From: Amoebidium appalachense
Lineage: Eukaryota > Ichthyosporea
Reading direction: 5' to 3'
DNA: 64,000 nt
Assembly (NCBI GenBank): GCA_963693365.1
Contig: CAVNZM010000019.1
Location: forward strand, 434,001 to 498,000
In this document: piece by piece, positions 36,400-45,226 of the stretch
Position numbering within the stretch: position 1 is the first letter of the stretch
Layout: every line of letters begins with the position of its first letter
Program-made: the position numbers and the translations under genes
Notes under the pieces: generated by a model
The model's database searches: none
Told to the model about the DNA's origin: nothing
The model's input: only the letters and a program-made list of their open reading frames with translations

Positions 36400-37434
36400 C
36401 TATTGGGCTGACCAATCGGATCGCGCGCATCCTTTCGAGTCAGTCGTGACGTCACGATCGGTCAACCGAATGAGCGCCGATGCTGCCAGAACCTTCAGTG
36501 ATACCGAGCCGTTTCTCAGGGCACGCACGGCAAAATCGGCCGGCGCATGCTGCCAAAACGTATCCAACATCAAAGAGCGGAAGAGCCGCGTTTCTGCCGT
36601 GAGCACAAAATCCGCAAAGAACTCGTTGAAGGCAACTGGTATGGTGTGAATGGCCTGCTCCAAGTACTTCAGGGATAGCTGCTGGTGCAGGCGCTCAATA
36701 GCCTCCACGATGGCAGCGCCCCCCACGGGCCTGCACCCTACCCAGTCGCGCATATTCCTAAGTATGTGGTACTCGGCAATCACGCGTGCAAGGGATGTGG
36801 AAGCCCCCTTGCCACCATATTGGTGTATGACATCCCCCCAAGACATAGATGTACCGACCGGAACACCCAGGGCAGTCAGTACGGTGATGCAGCAAGGCTC
36901 CGTGTTGATTTCAAGTATGAGCTGTGAGCACACTTTCTGCCACGCTGGGATGTGGAAACGCCGTTCTGCAGCCACGTGCTCCTCGCTGCCATAGGGGGGA
37001 CGCAGTAGTTGCTTCATCTCGCTGGTGCAGTCCAACAACACAGTTCCGGGGATGCCATAGTGGCTGCACAGCGACATCACCCCCCGGTCAAACAACGCCA
37101 GTGTTTTAAACATGGCGTGTTTTGTAGAACGTTCACAACGATGCTGGACATGTGCCCGTATCGAGTATTCGACAAAAGCTTCCAGGTATCCGATGAATGT
37201 CTCAAAATCACAAGCATCGGCCAAAGCGCCGGGTTGAGGAAGGTGGAGTGTCTTAGGGGCCGATTCGTACTGAAGCGGAGCAGCCAGAGGGTGCAGGGGG
37301 TCGTATACAGACATGTTTTGTCGTTCGTACTGAAGCGGAGCAGCCAGAGGGTGCAGGGGGTCGTATACAGACATGTTTTGTCGTTTTGTCGTTACGCTTT
37401 CGAACTCAAAAAAAACACACGGAGAATGCTCCAA
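36400..37434 (-). CDS. hypothetical protein with a duplicated 20-residue N-terminal segment
   Basis: 344 residues; the start may be any of several Mets in the first 60. A 60-bp tandem duplication (37264-37383) repeats the segment beginning RQNMSVYDPLHPL in frame. The remainder is helical and soluble, with Cys and His residues spread along it (IRAHVQHRCERSTKH, TEPCCITVL). No family recognised. Upstream, on the plus strand, no counterpart gene overlaps it convincingly. Confidence 0.6.
   Translation of the reverse strand: MEHSPCVFFEFESVTTKRQNMSVYDPLHPLAAPLQYERQNMSVYDPLHPLAAPLQYESAPKTLHLPQPGALADACDFETFIGYLEAFVEYSIRAHVQHRCERSTKHAMFKTLALFDRGVMSLCSHYGIPGTVLLDCTSEMKQLLRPPYGSEEHVAAERRFHIPAWQKVCSQLILEINTEPCCITVLTALGVPVGTSMSWGDVIHQYGGKGASTSLARVIAEYHILRNMRDWVGCRPVGGAAIVEAIERLHQQLSLKYLEQAIHTIPVAFNEFFADFVLTAETRLFRSLMLDTFWQHAPADFAVRALRNGSVSLKVLAASALIRLTDRDVTTDSKGCARSDWSAQ
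37264..37383. repeat. 60-bp tandem duplication inside a gene
   Basis: Two head-to-tail 60-bp copies, identical except at the first bases. Because 60 is a multiple of three the frame is kept. Confidence 0.9.
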
Positions 37435-37683
37435 TACTCAGGGATCGCCGGTGATGTACCATCATGATACAGGACGCCGCGAGCCCACGTCGCGGCCATA
37501 AAAGGAAATCCGAAAGAAGATTGGAATGTTGCGGGATTCTAACAACCAATCAACTTGTGCGCTTATCTCGTACTCCGATTGGCCCCCGACACAACCAATA
37601 AAACGCGCCCCTGGCACCGCGACCAAAAACGACCCCAAACGACCCCAAACGACCAAAAACGAAACTGCCACGTGACACACCCG
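37435..37683. other. intergenic
   Basis: Contains CCAATC boxes (37550, 37577, 37594 area) and a short run of ACGACCCCAA units near 37625-37660. No gene. Confidence 0.4.
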
Positions 37684-38310
37684 CTAGATGTGCACCCAAA
37701 AATCAATATACACAAGCGGATGCTCGCTAGCCGCGATTGTTAATTCATGGACACTATAGAAAACACCATCACTAGCACGAAAAACACCCGAACCATCATA
37801 ATCAACATATCTAGTTGCCCCAATTTGAACGTTGTAGGACATTGCCTGATGTAGATGTACCTTGAGCGACCCTATGGTGCAGAGCCAGGAGCCATTGAGC
37901 GCTGGGCCTAGCCTTTCAGGTCCACAGCACGTAAAGACGTGCACATATGCGCTTCCTTGGGCATAAAATAATGGAAACACGGGTAGTATATCGCGTGGCC
38001 TAAGGTCGGTCATCAATCGAAATTCACCTGTGGATTTCGTTTCCGTAGTCTCCCAACCACCAGGCGCATTTGAAGAAGCCTGCACAACCAAAGTTAAATC
38101 TGGCAGGCCACCAAACAAAGATGTGTACTCCACCTGTAGGCCATCCAGAAACCCTAACAGGCCAAGAACTTCAACGGCGCGGTTGTGAGTCATATGCATA
38201 CAGATTTCTGTCAGATTCGCAAGCCTGTGTATCTCCATCACTGTTAACAGGCCACCAAAAAAGGAGATGGCACATCTGTTATCATATCTGTGCACACACG
38301 TCATCCCCAA
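37684..38310 (-). CDS. hypothetical protein
   Basis: 208 residues, or 184 if translation starts at the Met at 38238 (MEIHRLAN). It looks globular and beta-rich in the second half (AYVHVFTCCG, KVHLHQAMSYNV, VYIDFWVHI). No signal peptide or membrane helix. No family recognised. Confidence 0.5.
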   Translation of the reverse strand: MGMTCVHRYDNRCAISFFGGLLTVMEIHRLANLTEICMHMTHNRAVEVLGLLGFLDGLQVEYTSLFGGLPDLTLVVQASSNAPGGWETTETKSTGEFRLMTDLRPRDILPVFPLFYAQGSAYVHVFTCCGPERLGPALNGSWLCTIGSLKVHLHQAMSYNVQIGATRYVDYDGSGVFRASDGVFYSVHELTIAASEHPLVYIDFWVHI

Positions 38311-38327
38311 TCACGCACCAGCCAATC

Positions 38328-38485
38328 GCGCGAATGGCAGCCAGGGTTAACAATTCAAAGCCTTTCGTCTTTTGTTGTGCACAAATCAAGGCTTTTCACT
38401 TTCTTCGCGCGATTGGCAGCCAGGGTTAACAATTCAAAGCTTTTCGTCTTTTGTTGTGCACAAATCAAGGCTTTTCGCTTTCTTT
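38328..38485. repeat. 79-bp direct repeat
   Basis: Two copies of a segment containing GGCAGCCAGGGTTAACAATT and TTTTGTTGTGCACAAATCAA, including an ATTGG in the second copy. Lies in the promoter side of the next gene. Confidence 0.85.
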
Positions 38486-38595
38486 TGTTATGAAATCTTA
38501 TTTGTTTGATTGCACCACAGGTTCCCCATCATTTGTTCAAATTTCGACCCCTACACGCAAATCAAATCGCTCAAAATGTTCACACTTTCACACAG

Positions 38596-38601
38596 TATAT
38601 A
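38596..38601 (+). promoter_or_regulatory. TATA-like box
   Basis: TATATA 70 bases before the ATG at 38666. Confidence 0.4.
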
Positions 38602-38665
38602 CGGCTGCATTTCCGTATTTTTGGGTCATTCGTACACTGCTCCGGTGGGTGGTGCAAGTGTGACT

Positions 38666-39622
38666 ATGAGCGTACACTACACACAGTTTTTAGGGCCGAT
38701 GCTCCCTAAGCTCGCGCCCCTACCTCAAACTGTCGCGATTTCCGGCAGCCGTACAACTTTGCAAAATATCACCAGCTCGAGACGACGCGGACGTCATATA
38801 CGAAAAAAAAAACCCCTACGACGACAACAAACAAATGCAGCAGCAACCGTCGAAGGCACCAGCTTTGAATTCGATTGGGGGTTGGGTTGTTTCTCGCTGC
38901 AGCAAGCCGTCGATTCCGGCACCACCCCTCTCACTCCAGTTTCAGCTGCAACCGTCGAAGGCACCAGCTTTGAATTCGATTGGGGGTTGGGTTGTTTCTC
39001 GCTGCAGCAAGCCGTCGATTCCGGCACCACCCCTCTCACTCCAGTTTCAGCTTCAACCGTCGAAGGCACCAGCTTTGAATTCGATTGGGGGTTGGGTTCT
39101 TTCTCGCTGCAGCAAGCCGTCGATTCCGGCACCACAGCAACGGTCGAAGGCACCAGCTTTGAATTCGATTGGGGGTTGGGTTCTTTCTCGCTGCAGCAAG
39201 CCGTCGATTCCGGCACCACAGCAACGGTCGAAGGCACCAGCTTTGAATTCGATTGGGGGTTGGGTTCTTTCTCGCTGCAGCAAGCCGTCGATTCCGGCAC
39301 CACAGCAACCGTCGAAGGCACCAGCTTTGAATTCGATTGGGGGTTGGGTTCTTTCTCGCTGCAGCAAGCCGTCGATTCCGGCACCACAGCAACCGTCGAA
39401 GGCACCAGCTTTGAATTCGATTGGGGGTTGAGTTCTTTCTCGCTGCAGCAAGCCGTTGATTCCGGCACCACCCCTCTCACCCCCTCCAACGAAATGTCAG
39501 CGATCAACTTAACAATTAACGGAGACGAAGTTGGGTTAAACACTTTATTATTTGAACCGATCGATGAATTCGAAGAGATATGTGTTTTGTTATTGAAAGA
39601 CGAATTGAAAGGATTAGCCTAA
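38666..39622 (+). CDS. 28-residue tandem-repeat protein with FDWGL motif
   Basis: 318 residues from MSVHYTQF; in-frame Mets lie upstream at 38576 and 38510. After a basic stretch (SRRRGRHIRKKKPLRRQQ) come seven near-identical repeats of 28 residues (TVEGTSFEFDWGLGSFSLQQ...), the first two with an extra PLTPVSA linker. The C-terminus is acidic and hydrophobic (FEPIDEFEEICVLLL). Repeated clusters of Phe/Trp/Leu with acidic residues next to a basic nuclear-type signal are what multimerised activation domains look like. I infer a transcriptional activator; no family matches. DNA identity between repeats is high, so expansion is recent. Confidence 0.65.
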   Translation: MSVHYTQFLGPMLPKLAPLPQTVAISGSRTTLQNITSSRRRGRHIRKKKPLRRQQTNAAATVEGTSFEFDWGLGCFSLQQAVDSGTTPLTPVSAATVEGTSFEFDWGLGCFSLQQAVDSGTTPLTPVSASTVEGTSFEFDWGLGSFSLQQAVDSGTTATVEGTSFEFDWGLGSFSLQQAVDSGTTATVEGTSFEFDWGLGSFSLQQAVDSGTTATVEGTSFEFDWGLGSFSLQQAVDSGTTATVEGTSFEFDWGLSSFSLQQAVDSGTTPLTPSNEMSAINLTINGDEVGLNTLLFEPIDEFEEICVLLLKDELKGLA

Positions 39623-39811
39623 TTTTTAACTCGACTTGGTTATATTTTGGTACAAACTCGGCCATACTTTGTCAATTAACGGCGAATTAAAAGGATCAGC
39701 CTAATTTTTTAGTACAAACTCGGCCATACTTTGTCAATGGCGTTTTTTTTGTCAATCTTTAGCAAAACATCAATCCTCACAATGAACCATAATGTGATAT
39801 TTGTGTGTGTA

Positions 39812-39863
<52 letters not shown>

Positions 39864-39909
39864 ATATGACTTGGCGTTTCTTTAGATGAACATCGACACT
39901 GTCAAGAGA
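39623..39909. other. intergenic with short repeats and (GT)n
   Basis: Two copies of CGGCCATACTTTGTCAAT (39659 and 39720 areas) and a GT microsatellite at about 39801-39860. Confidence 0.6.
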
Positions 39910-40794
39910 TCAAGAGTTACTCGAAGCCATTACTTGTCTCATGATATTTTCTGCTATGAGAGGTGGAACAGCATTCCCAATAAATCTGTGCATGATCTCC
40001 TTTGTGAATGGCAATCTTGTTATATAGCCAGTGGGGAAAGTCTGGAATTTTTCTACCTCTTCCACAGTAAGCGAGCGTACAAAGTTCATGTCTTTGTCGT
40101 ATATATAGAACGGCCTAGAGGTAATGGTGTAGCAAGCACGAAGCGTGACAGCCTTCTTTCTCTGGGTGTTAGAGTATGCCGGATTCTTCAGACGACCAGG
40201 TGAAAAACTTGCATTGGAAACAAAGTATTCGTAGGTTGGAAGGGCCAGATATTCTGCAATTGTTGGTGCGCTGCGCAGGGGCATGTAAAGGGGGTCCCAT
40301 CCCTTGTGTACAATGAGCCGTCTACGTGTCTGGCAGAGTCCATGTCGTTCCATATGAACAAGCCTGTATGTGCAACCCCGCCGCTGCAAAACGCGTATTA
40401 TGGCCTGATTGTGAACCTGCTCCAATGAATACGATTGGCAAGGTAGCATCTCCATAAGCGTTAGGACGTAATCTAGCATGGTGGTTGCGCTTTCCTGGTC
40501 TCCCTTGCCTGCTCGCATCACAGAAACCTCTTGGCAGGGGGGACTGGCATGAACATGCAAATGATCGGTTGGTTGAAGCGGTGGCAAGGCCTCTGTTATC
40601 ATGTTGACAAGCTGTTCATGCCTTTGGTCCCCTATCTTGACTTGTAAGTGTTTCGCATCGGGGTGGTGGTGCTTGTGTGCCTGAAGGGCCTCTTGCCAAC
40701 AATCCACGGCAACAGCTACAACGGCACCAGCACTTGTGGCGCCTTGAGAGAACCCGCCAGCTCCACAAAATAGATCAACCAGGTAGAACACCAT
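39910..40794 (-). CDS. C5-cytosine DNA methyltransferase
   Basis: 294 residues. Motif I is DLFCGAGGFSQG at 7-18, motif IV ASPPCQ at 83-88 with catalytic Cys87, motif VI SLEQV (Gln in place of Asn of ENV), motif VIII QTRRRL near 155, motif IX region before FQTFPTGY, and motif X RFIGNAVPP near the end. All parts of the fold are present, in a compact form. It would add a methyl group to C5 of cytosine from S-adenosylmethionine. No restriction partner was seen next to it. Its role may be modification of the viral genome or of host DNA. Confidence 0.9.
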   Translation of the reverse strand: MVFYLVDLFCGAGGFSQGATSAGAVVAVAVDCWQEALQAHKHHHPDAKHLQVKIGDQRHEQLVNMITEALPPLQPTDHLHVHASPPCQEVSVMRAGKGDQESATTMLDYVLTLMEMLPCQSYSLEQVHNQAIIRVLQRRGCTYRLVHMERHGLCQTRRRLIVHKGWDPLYMPLRSAPTIAEYLALPTYEYFVSNASFSPGRLKNPAYSNTQRKKAVTLRACYTITSRPFYIYDKDMNFVRSLTVEEVEKFQTFPTGYITRLPFTKEIMHRFIGNAVPPLIAENIMRQVMASSNS

Positions 40795-40814
40795 GTAGAA
40801 AGGCGAAGAAAATA

Positions 40815-40824
40815 CCCCCCCCCC
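40815..40824. repeat. C run between genes
   Basis: Ten C residues 40 bases downstream (in the minus sense) of the stop at 40864. Confidence 0.6.
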
Positions 40825-40863
40825 CTCTCGCCTCTACATTCTCTAAACGTCTGGCCGTGCGCA

Positions 40864-41349
40864 TCATCGTTGCGTATTCCTCCAGAGATGGAGTCCCGCC
40901 CCCAGATCACAAACCACCCGATCTATCAAATCGTGGTCGCGGCCGGTGTACAGCTCGGCCCCGTTAGGCCCGGGTTGATGAAATGGCGGCTCCGTTCCGT
41001 GTCGGGCTCGATAGGCCATTGCCACCTCGCGAACAAGCGTGTTGCACGCTGAACGGGTAGCGCTAACCCCTACGGCATCCAGGTACTCCTCCACTGACAT
41101 AAGTGACGGCAGACACGAAGGTGGAATGTGCACCTCCCTTGTCGGGGCCGGCCCCATCACTGCAGCAAGGCGCTCCTTGTACTGCTCGAGCAGACCGCCG
41201 TGTGTGAGCCCGACCTCGTCCATCATTTGCTTCCACAGGATAAGGTTCTTTAGACGGGTGTATTGTGTGTCTGCCTGCTCCTTCGCGTTAGACCCATTGA
41301 CATAGGTTTCAGTCCGCACAAGCGGTGGGCGGGGCACATCATCAGCCAT
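40864..41349 (-). CDS. hypothetical protein with phage-antirepressor-like C-terminus
   Basis: 161 residues starting MADDVPRP. The N-terminal half is helical (TRLKNLILWKQMMDEVG). The C-terminal half (about 85-150) has VREVAMAYRARHGTEPP followed by ELYTGRDHDLIDRVV, a pattern seen in the C-terminal part of KilA-N/MSV199-type and phage antirepressor proteins. I infer DNA binding with limited confidence. Divergently transcribed from the gene at 41425, with CTTATAG between them. Confidence 0.5.
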   Translation of the reverse strand: MADDVPRPPLVRTETYVNGSNAKEQADTQYTRLKNLILWKQMMDEVGLTHGGLLEQYKERLAAVMGPAPTREVHIPPSCLPSLMSVEEYLDAVGVSATRSACNTLVREVAMAYRARHGTEPPFHQPGPNGAELYTGRDHDLIDRVVCDLGAGLHLWRNTQR

Positions 41350-41424
41350 TGTGAGCTGTCCCAGGGGCAGCGCTCCCTCTTATAGTTTCCGAATGCGTGC
41401 CTGACATTTTCTGTGTTGGATGTC

Positions 41425-41613
41425 ATGGAGCAAGTTGCGACTTACATGGGCCCGAAGTTGTGTCTCCCCCAGGAGATCACGGAAAGGCTAAACCGACCAG
41501 AGTTAGGTTGGGACCCCGGCAACCCTGCGGCAGCTATGGACGTGCTTTATGTGCTTTCTAACCCGGTACCCGTAGACAAACTTCCTCCACCCGAGACGAG
41601 CGAACCAGCATAA
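41425..41613 (+). CDS. small hypothetical protein
   Basis: 62 residues starting MEQVATYM, acidic and proline-rich at the end. No family recognised. Its stop is followed within 20 bases by the next gene on the same strand. Confidence 0.4.
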   Translation: MEQVATYMGPKLCLPQEITERLNRPELGWDPGNPAAAMDVLYVLSNPVPVDKLPPPETSEPA

Positions 41614-41629
41614 TCTAACCCCTACTAAA

Positions 41630-43152
41630 ATGAGCATAGCCCAACAAAATATCCAGCGCGAGCTGCATGCCCAGGCCCGTAATCAGCGCGATGTTATGGT
41701 TTTCGGGCAGCGCGACCTCCCAGGGCAGGCCCCTGATAATCAGCGCGGGGCGGGGCAGGGCCGTGTTCGGCGCGATCTCAATGTCATGTGGAACCCCCCG
41801 AGGAGACCCGCTATGACAGTGTTGCCCTGTGCAATGCCGGTGCGCCGACCTCTGTTCTTTCCCAAGACACAAACCTGGATGTTCGGGACTCCTGTACATT
41901 GGAGCACATGACCGTCCACGACCTGTGCACCATCGGGCCTGCTACGGACACGTTGCACATGCGCCTGGAAATAGGGGGGGAGGTGTTTTCGCAGGAGATC
42001 AAACTGGACCACGGCCCATATAACACCACTGAGCTTGTCAAGATGCTGGAGACTACATTGAATCGCAGCAGGCCGTCTGCCAAAAACCTCGGCCTATCTG
42101 GCGTTGTTCCTACGATTGTTGGGCACGGCTATGCGCTGCGTGGGAGCGCCCTTGTAGGGAACGCGCCAATGTATGTACGCTATGACCTAGAAGGCCCCAT
42201 GGCATTAGTTGCTCAGGTAAGGCGTATGCAGTACCAAGACCCGGGTGCTATTCTTGTCGTGGGCGGACTTGTTGGATTGACCACAGACACCACCATACCC
42301 GAAAAATCTGCCGCGGCCGTTGTGTATCGCTTTACGCCACAAACACTTCCAGGTGTTGAACTGATTGACGAACCGGGTTCGTCGCTGCTCATTTTTCCGG
42401 AGAAGGCATCGTATGGCCAAGCGCAGCCCCTTTACGAACCCGATGCCGACCTCGATCCGACCAGTCTGGTCAAGGGCACGATTCCAAGCGGTGTTTATGA
42501 GTACGACTTCTTGTATGCACTGAAAGAAACCGAGCCTCTTCCTGACTCGGACTTTCAGCACCGGGACAAGTGGACGCTATGGCCAGCCCCAGTATGGCAG
42601 GCCTTGCAGGTGGCGCTGGCCATCTCCTCACGGGACGAAACCCTGGTATCAAGGGCTCTTTTCTACAGGGTCGAGTCTCAGATTTTTATACGCGTCGTTG
42701 TCAGCCACACAAACTACGAACAGAACGGGGTCCTATTCGGTTCAAGAGAGGCTGACCCCTGTATCAAAGCAAACTTCTTGGTTACCAACGTAGACGGCCT
42801 CGGTATTCCATTCAGCATCCCCACAGATATGCGGCCAAACCTGTTTGAACCGGACAAGTTCCCTTCATGGTTTTACCCCGACCCACTCGGCGACGCCGAC
42901 GCGGAACAGTACCCATTGTATCACTTTTCTGTGCGGAGTGTCGACCAGCTTGCTGATGCCATTGTCAATGTCAATCCCCCACCACCCATTTCTCTGTCCG
43001 AGGCAAACCCTTGGGAGCGTCTCGACAGCTACGATCTGCTCATGATCGAGACCATAGAACTGGCCGCAGCATATCTACAGGTTTTCCCCCATGAGGTCGA
43101 CCGCGGTGCCTGGCACAGACTCCTCTTCAACATCCAGAAGGACCCCCCATAA
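41630..43152 (+). CDS. candidate structural protein, frame break at a C6 run
   Basis: About 507 residues. The first part reads from ATG 41630 (MSIAQQNI...NVMWNPP) and the rest in another frame through 43152. The switch falls at a run of six C at 41793-41798. The downstream frame has no ATG near its start, so one lost C is the simplest explanation. The segment LDHGPYNTTELVKMLETTLN resembles the G-x-Y...L...LN motif of virion-associated and minor capsid proteins of large and mid-size DNA viruses. The next gene also looks structural. No capsid family could be named with certainty. Confidence 0.55.
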
Positions 43153-43162
43153 CTACGCCTAC

Positions 43163-43696
43163 ATGTTGCGCGGACGCATTGTGATATCATCGAGACCCTT
43201 TTTTGCGTATTACAAAGCCAGCGCGAGGCTGTACTACGCGCTACAATGCAGCACCAGAAGCATCACCTTCTCGTTCTCCGGCCCTGCTGCCCGGTCTCTG
43301 GGGCTGCAGAACAACGTGTGCAGCAAGGACCCCTCTGTCGATCGTCCTGTGCTCCTGGTCCCTCGCTGGGGGCAGCAGGGTACAATATCGCCTGGGCCGT
43401 TCGGGCACGCCACCAGCGTGCTGCTGGGAATCCCGTACACCCGTGACACACCGCCCAAGCGACTGTTTGTGCACCTGGACGTCAACAACACCCGGGTCAA
43501 GGGCAACGTGCGGGGGCTGCGCGCGCTGGCCGTGGTCCCGACACAGAAGGCGGTGAACGATGTGTACGAGCCCGTCATGCCGATCTACACGTCGTTGGTG
43601 GGCTGTGGTTCCATCAGCACCATCGGAGTGTCGATCGAGGACGAGCACGGCACGCCCATAACGGGGGAGTACACTGTCATGCTGCGGTTGAAATAA
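43163..43696 (+). CDS. candidate minor capsid / penton-like protein
   Basis: 177 residues starting MLRGRIVI, ten bases after the preceding stop. Beta-rich, with SRPFFAYYKASARLYYA at the start and STIGVSIEDEHGTPI followed by YTVMLRLK at the end. That closing pattern (I..I.V.I.DE.G.PI......V.L.L+) is common in penton-type or minor capsid proteins of polinton- and adeno-like viruses and relatives. The assignment is by pattern only. Tight spacing to the genes on both sides suggests co-transcription with the protein at 41630. Confidence 0.45.
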   Translation: MLRGRIVISSRPFFAYYKASARLYYALQCSTRSITFSFSGPAARSLGLQNNVCSKDPSVDRPVLLVPRWGQQGTISPGPFGHATSVLLGIPYTRDTPPKRLFVHLDVNNTRVKGNVRGLRALAVVPTQKAVNDVYEPVMPIYTSLVGCGSISTIGVSIEDEHGTPITGEYTVMLRLK

Positions 43697-43715
43697 AGTC
43701 TGTGCCCACGACTAA

Positions 43716-44675
43716 ATGATGCGCCTGTTGATATCGGCCATGCTGTATGCGTCCACGGCGCAGTGCAAGAGGTCGCAGTGCCCGGCCGGGTCCGCGCTCC
43801 TGTTCTATCGCACGTTCAAAAACGTCGCGGACGGACCCTACGCCGTCGAGTTGTTGCGCAAGGACGTGCCCAACGTGACCATGGGGACCGGCGATGCCAG
43901 GAACATGATGGCACACCAGGGCAGCCTGCGCATGAAGCTCCCGGCCGGCTGTGTCGGCACCCAGGAGTGCTCGTTCCAGTGGAAGGTGGGCCTCGACCGG
44001 ACTTTGGAGGCCATGTACGCATACAGCGTCAAGTTCGAAAGCACGTACGACTTTGCCAAGGGCGGCAAGCTGCCTGGGCTGTGCGGCAACACGTGCCCGA
44101 CGGGCGGCCGCGACTCATCGATGGGCTTCAGCGCGCGCAACATGTGGCGCACGAACGGCGAGCTCGTGAGCTACCTGTACCTCCACGGCAGGAAGGAGAG
44201 AATGGGGCGGGATGTGGTGTGGATGAACGCCACGAGCGGCAAACCGCTGCGGCTGCCCACGGACAGGTGGGTGTTCCTCTATTTCTGGGTGCGACTCAAC
44301 ACGATCGGCAAGAACGACGGGCGGCTGGTTGGCTTCTACAACGGCGAGGTCGCCGTCAACATCAAGATCGACTGGCGCAGGAGCGACGACGTGTTCATCG
44401 ATACGTTCTACTTTTCCAACTTCTACGGCGGCGGGGACAGGAGCTGGGCGCCGGACAGGGACATGTACATCCGGTTCTATGACCTCCAGGTGTGCACACG
44501 GGACGGATTTGGATGGCTGAAGCACTACCAGGCGCCCCCCGCAAGCAACACCACGGCGGCAGAGGAGGTCGGGAAGGACGTTGTGTCACAGACAGTGCCG
44601 GGCCTCCCGGGCCTCACGAAGCCAGCCCCCGCACGGCCATACGGGGCCTGCGTAATCCCCACCCCCCAGCCCTAG
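43716..44675 (+). CDS. polysaccharide lyase family 14-like enzyme, secreted
   Basis: 319 residues. The first 17 form a signal peptide (MMRLLISAMLYASTAQC). The body has the PL14 pattern: FAKGGKLPGLCGN, GFSARNMWRTNGELVSYLYL, then LPTDRWVFLYFWVRLN, NGEVAVNIKI, and FYFSNFYGGGDRSWAPDRD followed by MYIRFYDL. PL14 enzymes cleave glucuronan or alginate by beta-elimination. Chlorella viruses carry one (vAL-1) that degrades host cell wall. Here it probably acts outside the cell or in the secretory path on an acidic host polysaccharide. The Pro/Ala-rich tail is unstructured. Confidence 0.8.
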   Translation: MMRLLISAMLYASTAQCKRSQCPAGSALLFYRTFKNVADGPYAVELLRKDVPNVTMGTGDARNMMAHQGSLRMKLPAGCVGTQECSFQWKVGLDRTLEAMYAYSVKFESTYDFAKGGKLPGLCGNTCPTGGRDSSMGFSARNMWRTNGELVSYLYLHGRKERMGRDVVWMNATSGKPLRLPTDRWVFLYFWVRLNTIGKNDGRLVGFYNGEVAVNIKIDWRRSDDVFIDTFYFSNFYGGGDRSWAPDRDMYIRFYDLQVCTRDGFGWLKHYQAPPASNTTAAEEVGKDVVSQTVPGLPGLTKPAPARPYGACVIPTPQP

Positions 44676-44676
44676 T

Positions 44677-45216
44677 TTAGTCGACGCGAAAAGGTTTGTA
44701 CTTCTTGAATGCCGTGCTGCGCCCATTGACGTAAAGGGAGTCCGGCTGCCGCAGCACGACACCCTCGCCCCCCGCGCCGGTGATGCGACGGAACATCCTG
44801 TAGAGCTCGGCGCTGTTCTTAACACGTGTATGCCGAACCGCGCGAATAGTCTTTGCTTTGAGTCGCGACAGCGCCCTTATGCGTTTAGCAAACGAAACCC
44901 CCTTTGCCGGGAGGTCAAAGACCATAAAGCGCACCTTCGGCCACCATTTGTTTTGCATGTTTCGAACTATGCCGACAATCCGCGGCCGCGTCCCGTAGCC
45001 CGCAAACAGCTCGCCGTCAAGGACGCGTTTGGGAAACCCCCTCGTAAACCAGGTAGGGGCGGGGATGCGTGTACCATGGCGAGTCCAAAGAGTGCGGCCG
45101 TCCCACACGCAGCGGAGGCCGTCGTACTTCTCCGACGCGTACCAACCTGCCATATCCTCCAACGGTCGGCTGTGTCTGTCTGTTCGCAGTCGGCGGCCCA
45201 GCATTGGCTTCATCAC
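44677..45216 (-). CDS. compact ATP-dependent DNA ligase
   Basis: 179 residues. Motif I is EKYDGLR with the AMP-accepting Lys30, motif III DGELF near 92-96, motif IV EGVVLR near 152-157 and motif V KKYKPF near 171-176. Only the nucleotidyltransferase domain is present; the OB-fold domain with motif VI, usual in ligases, is missing. Such minimal forms occur in some phages and large viruses. It would seal nicks in repair or replication, perhaps with help for DNA binding. It converges on the lyase gene with one base between the stops. Confidence 0.85.
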   Translation of the reverse strand: MMKPMLGRRLRTDRHSRPLEDMAGWYASEKYDGLRCVWDGRTLWTRHGTRIPAPTWFTRGFPKRVLDGELFAGYGTRPRIVGIVRNMQNKWWPKVRFMVFDLPAKGVSFAKRIRALSRLKAKTIRAVRHTRVKNSAELYRMFRRITGAGGEGVVLRQPDSLYVNGRSTAFKKYKPFRVD

Positions 45217-45226
45217 TGACAGGGCG

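Noticed and set aside
41615-41899. Minus-strand frame of 94 residues
   Set aside because: It overlaps the start of the structural-protein gene and has no promoter or homologous motif; its hydrophobic end probably reflects codon composition.
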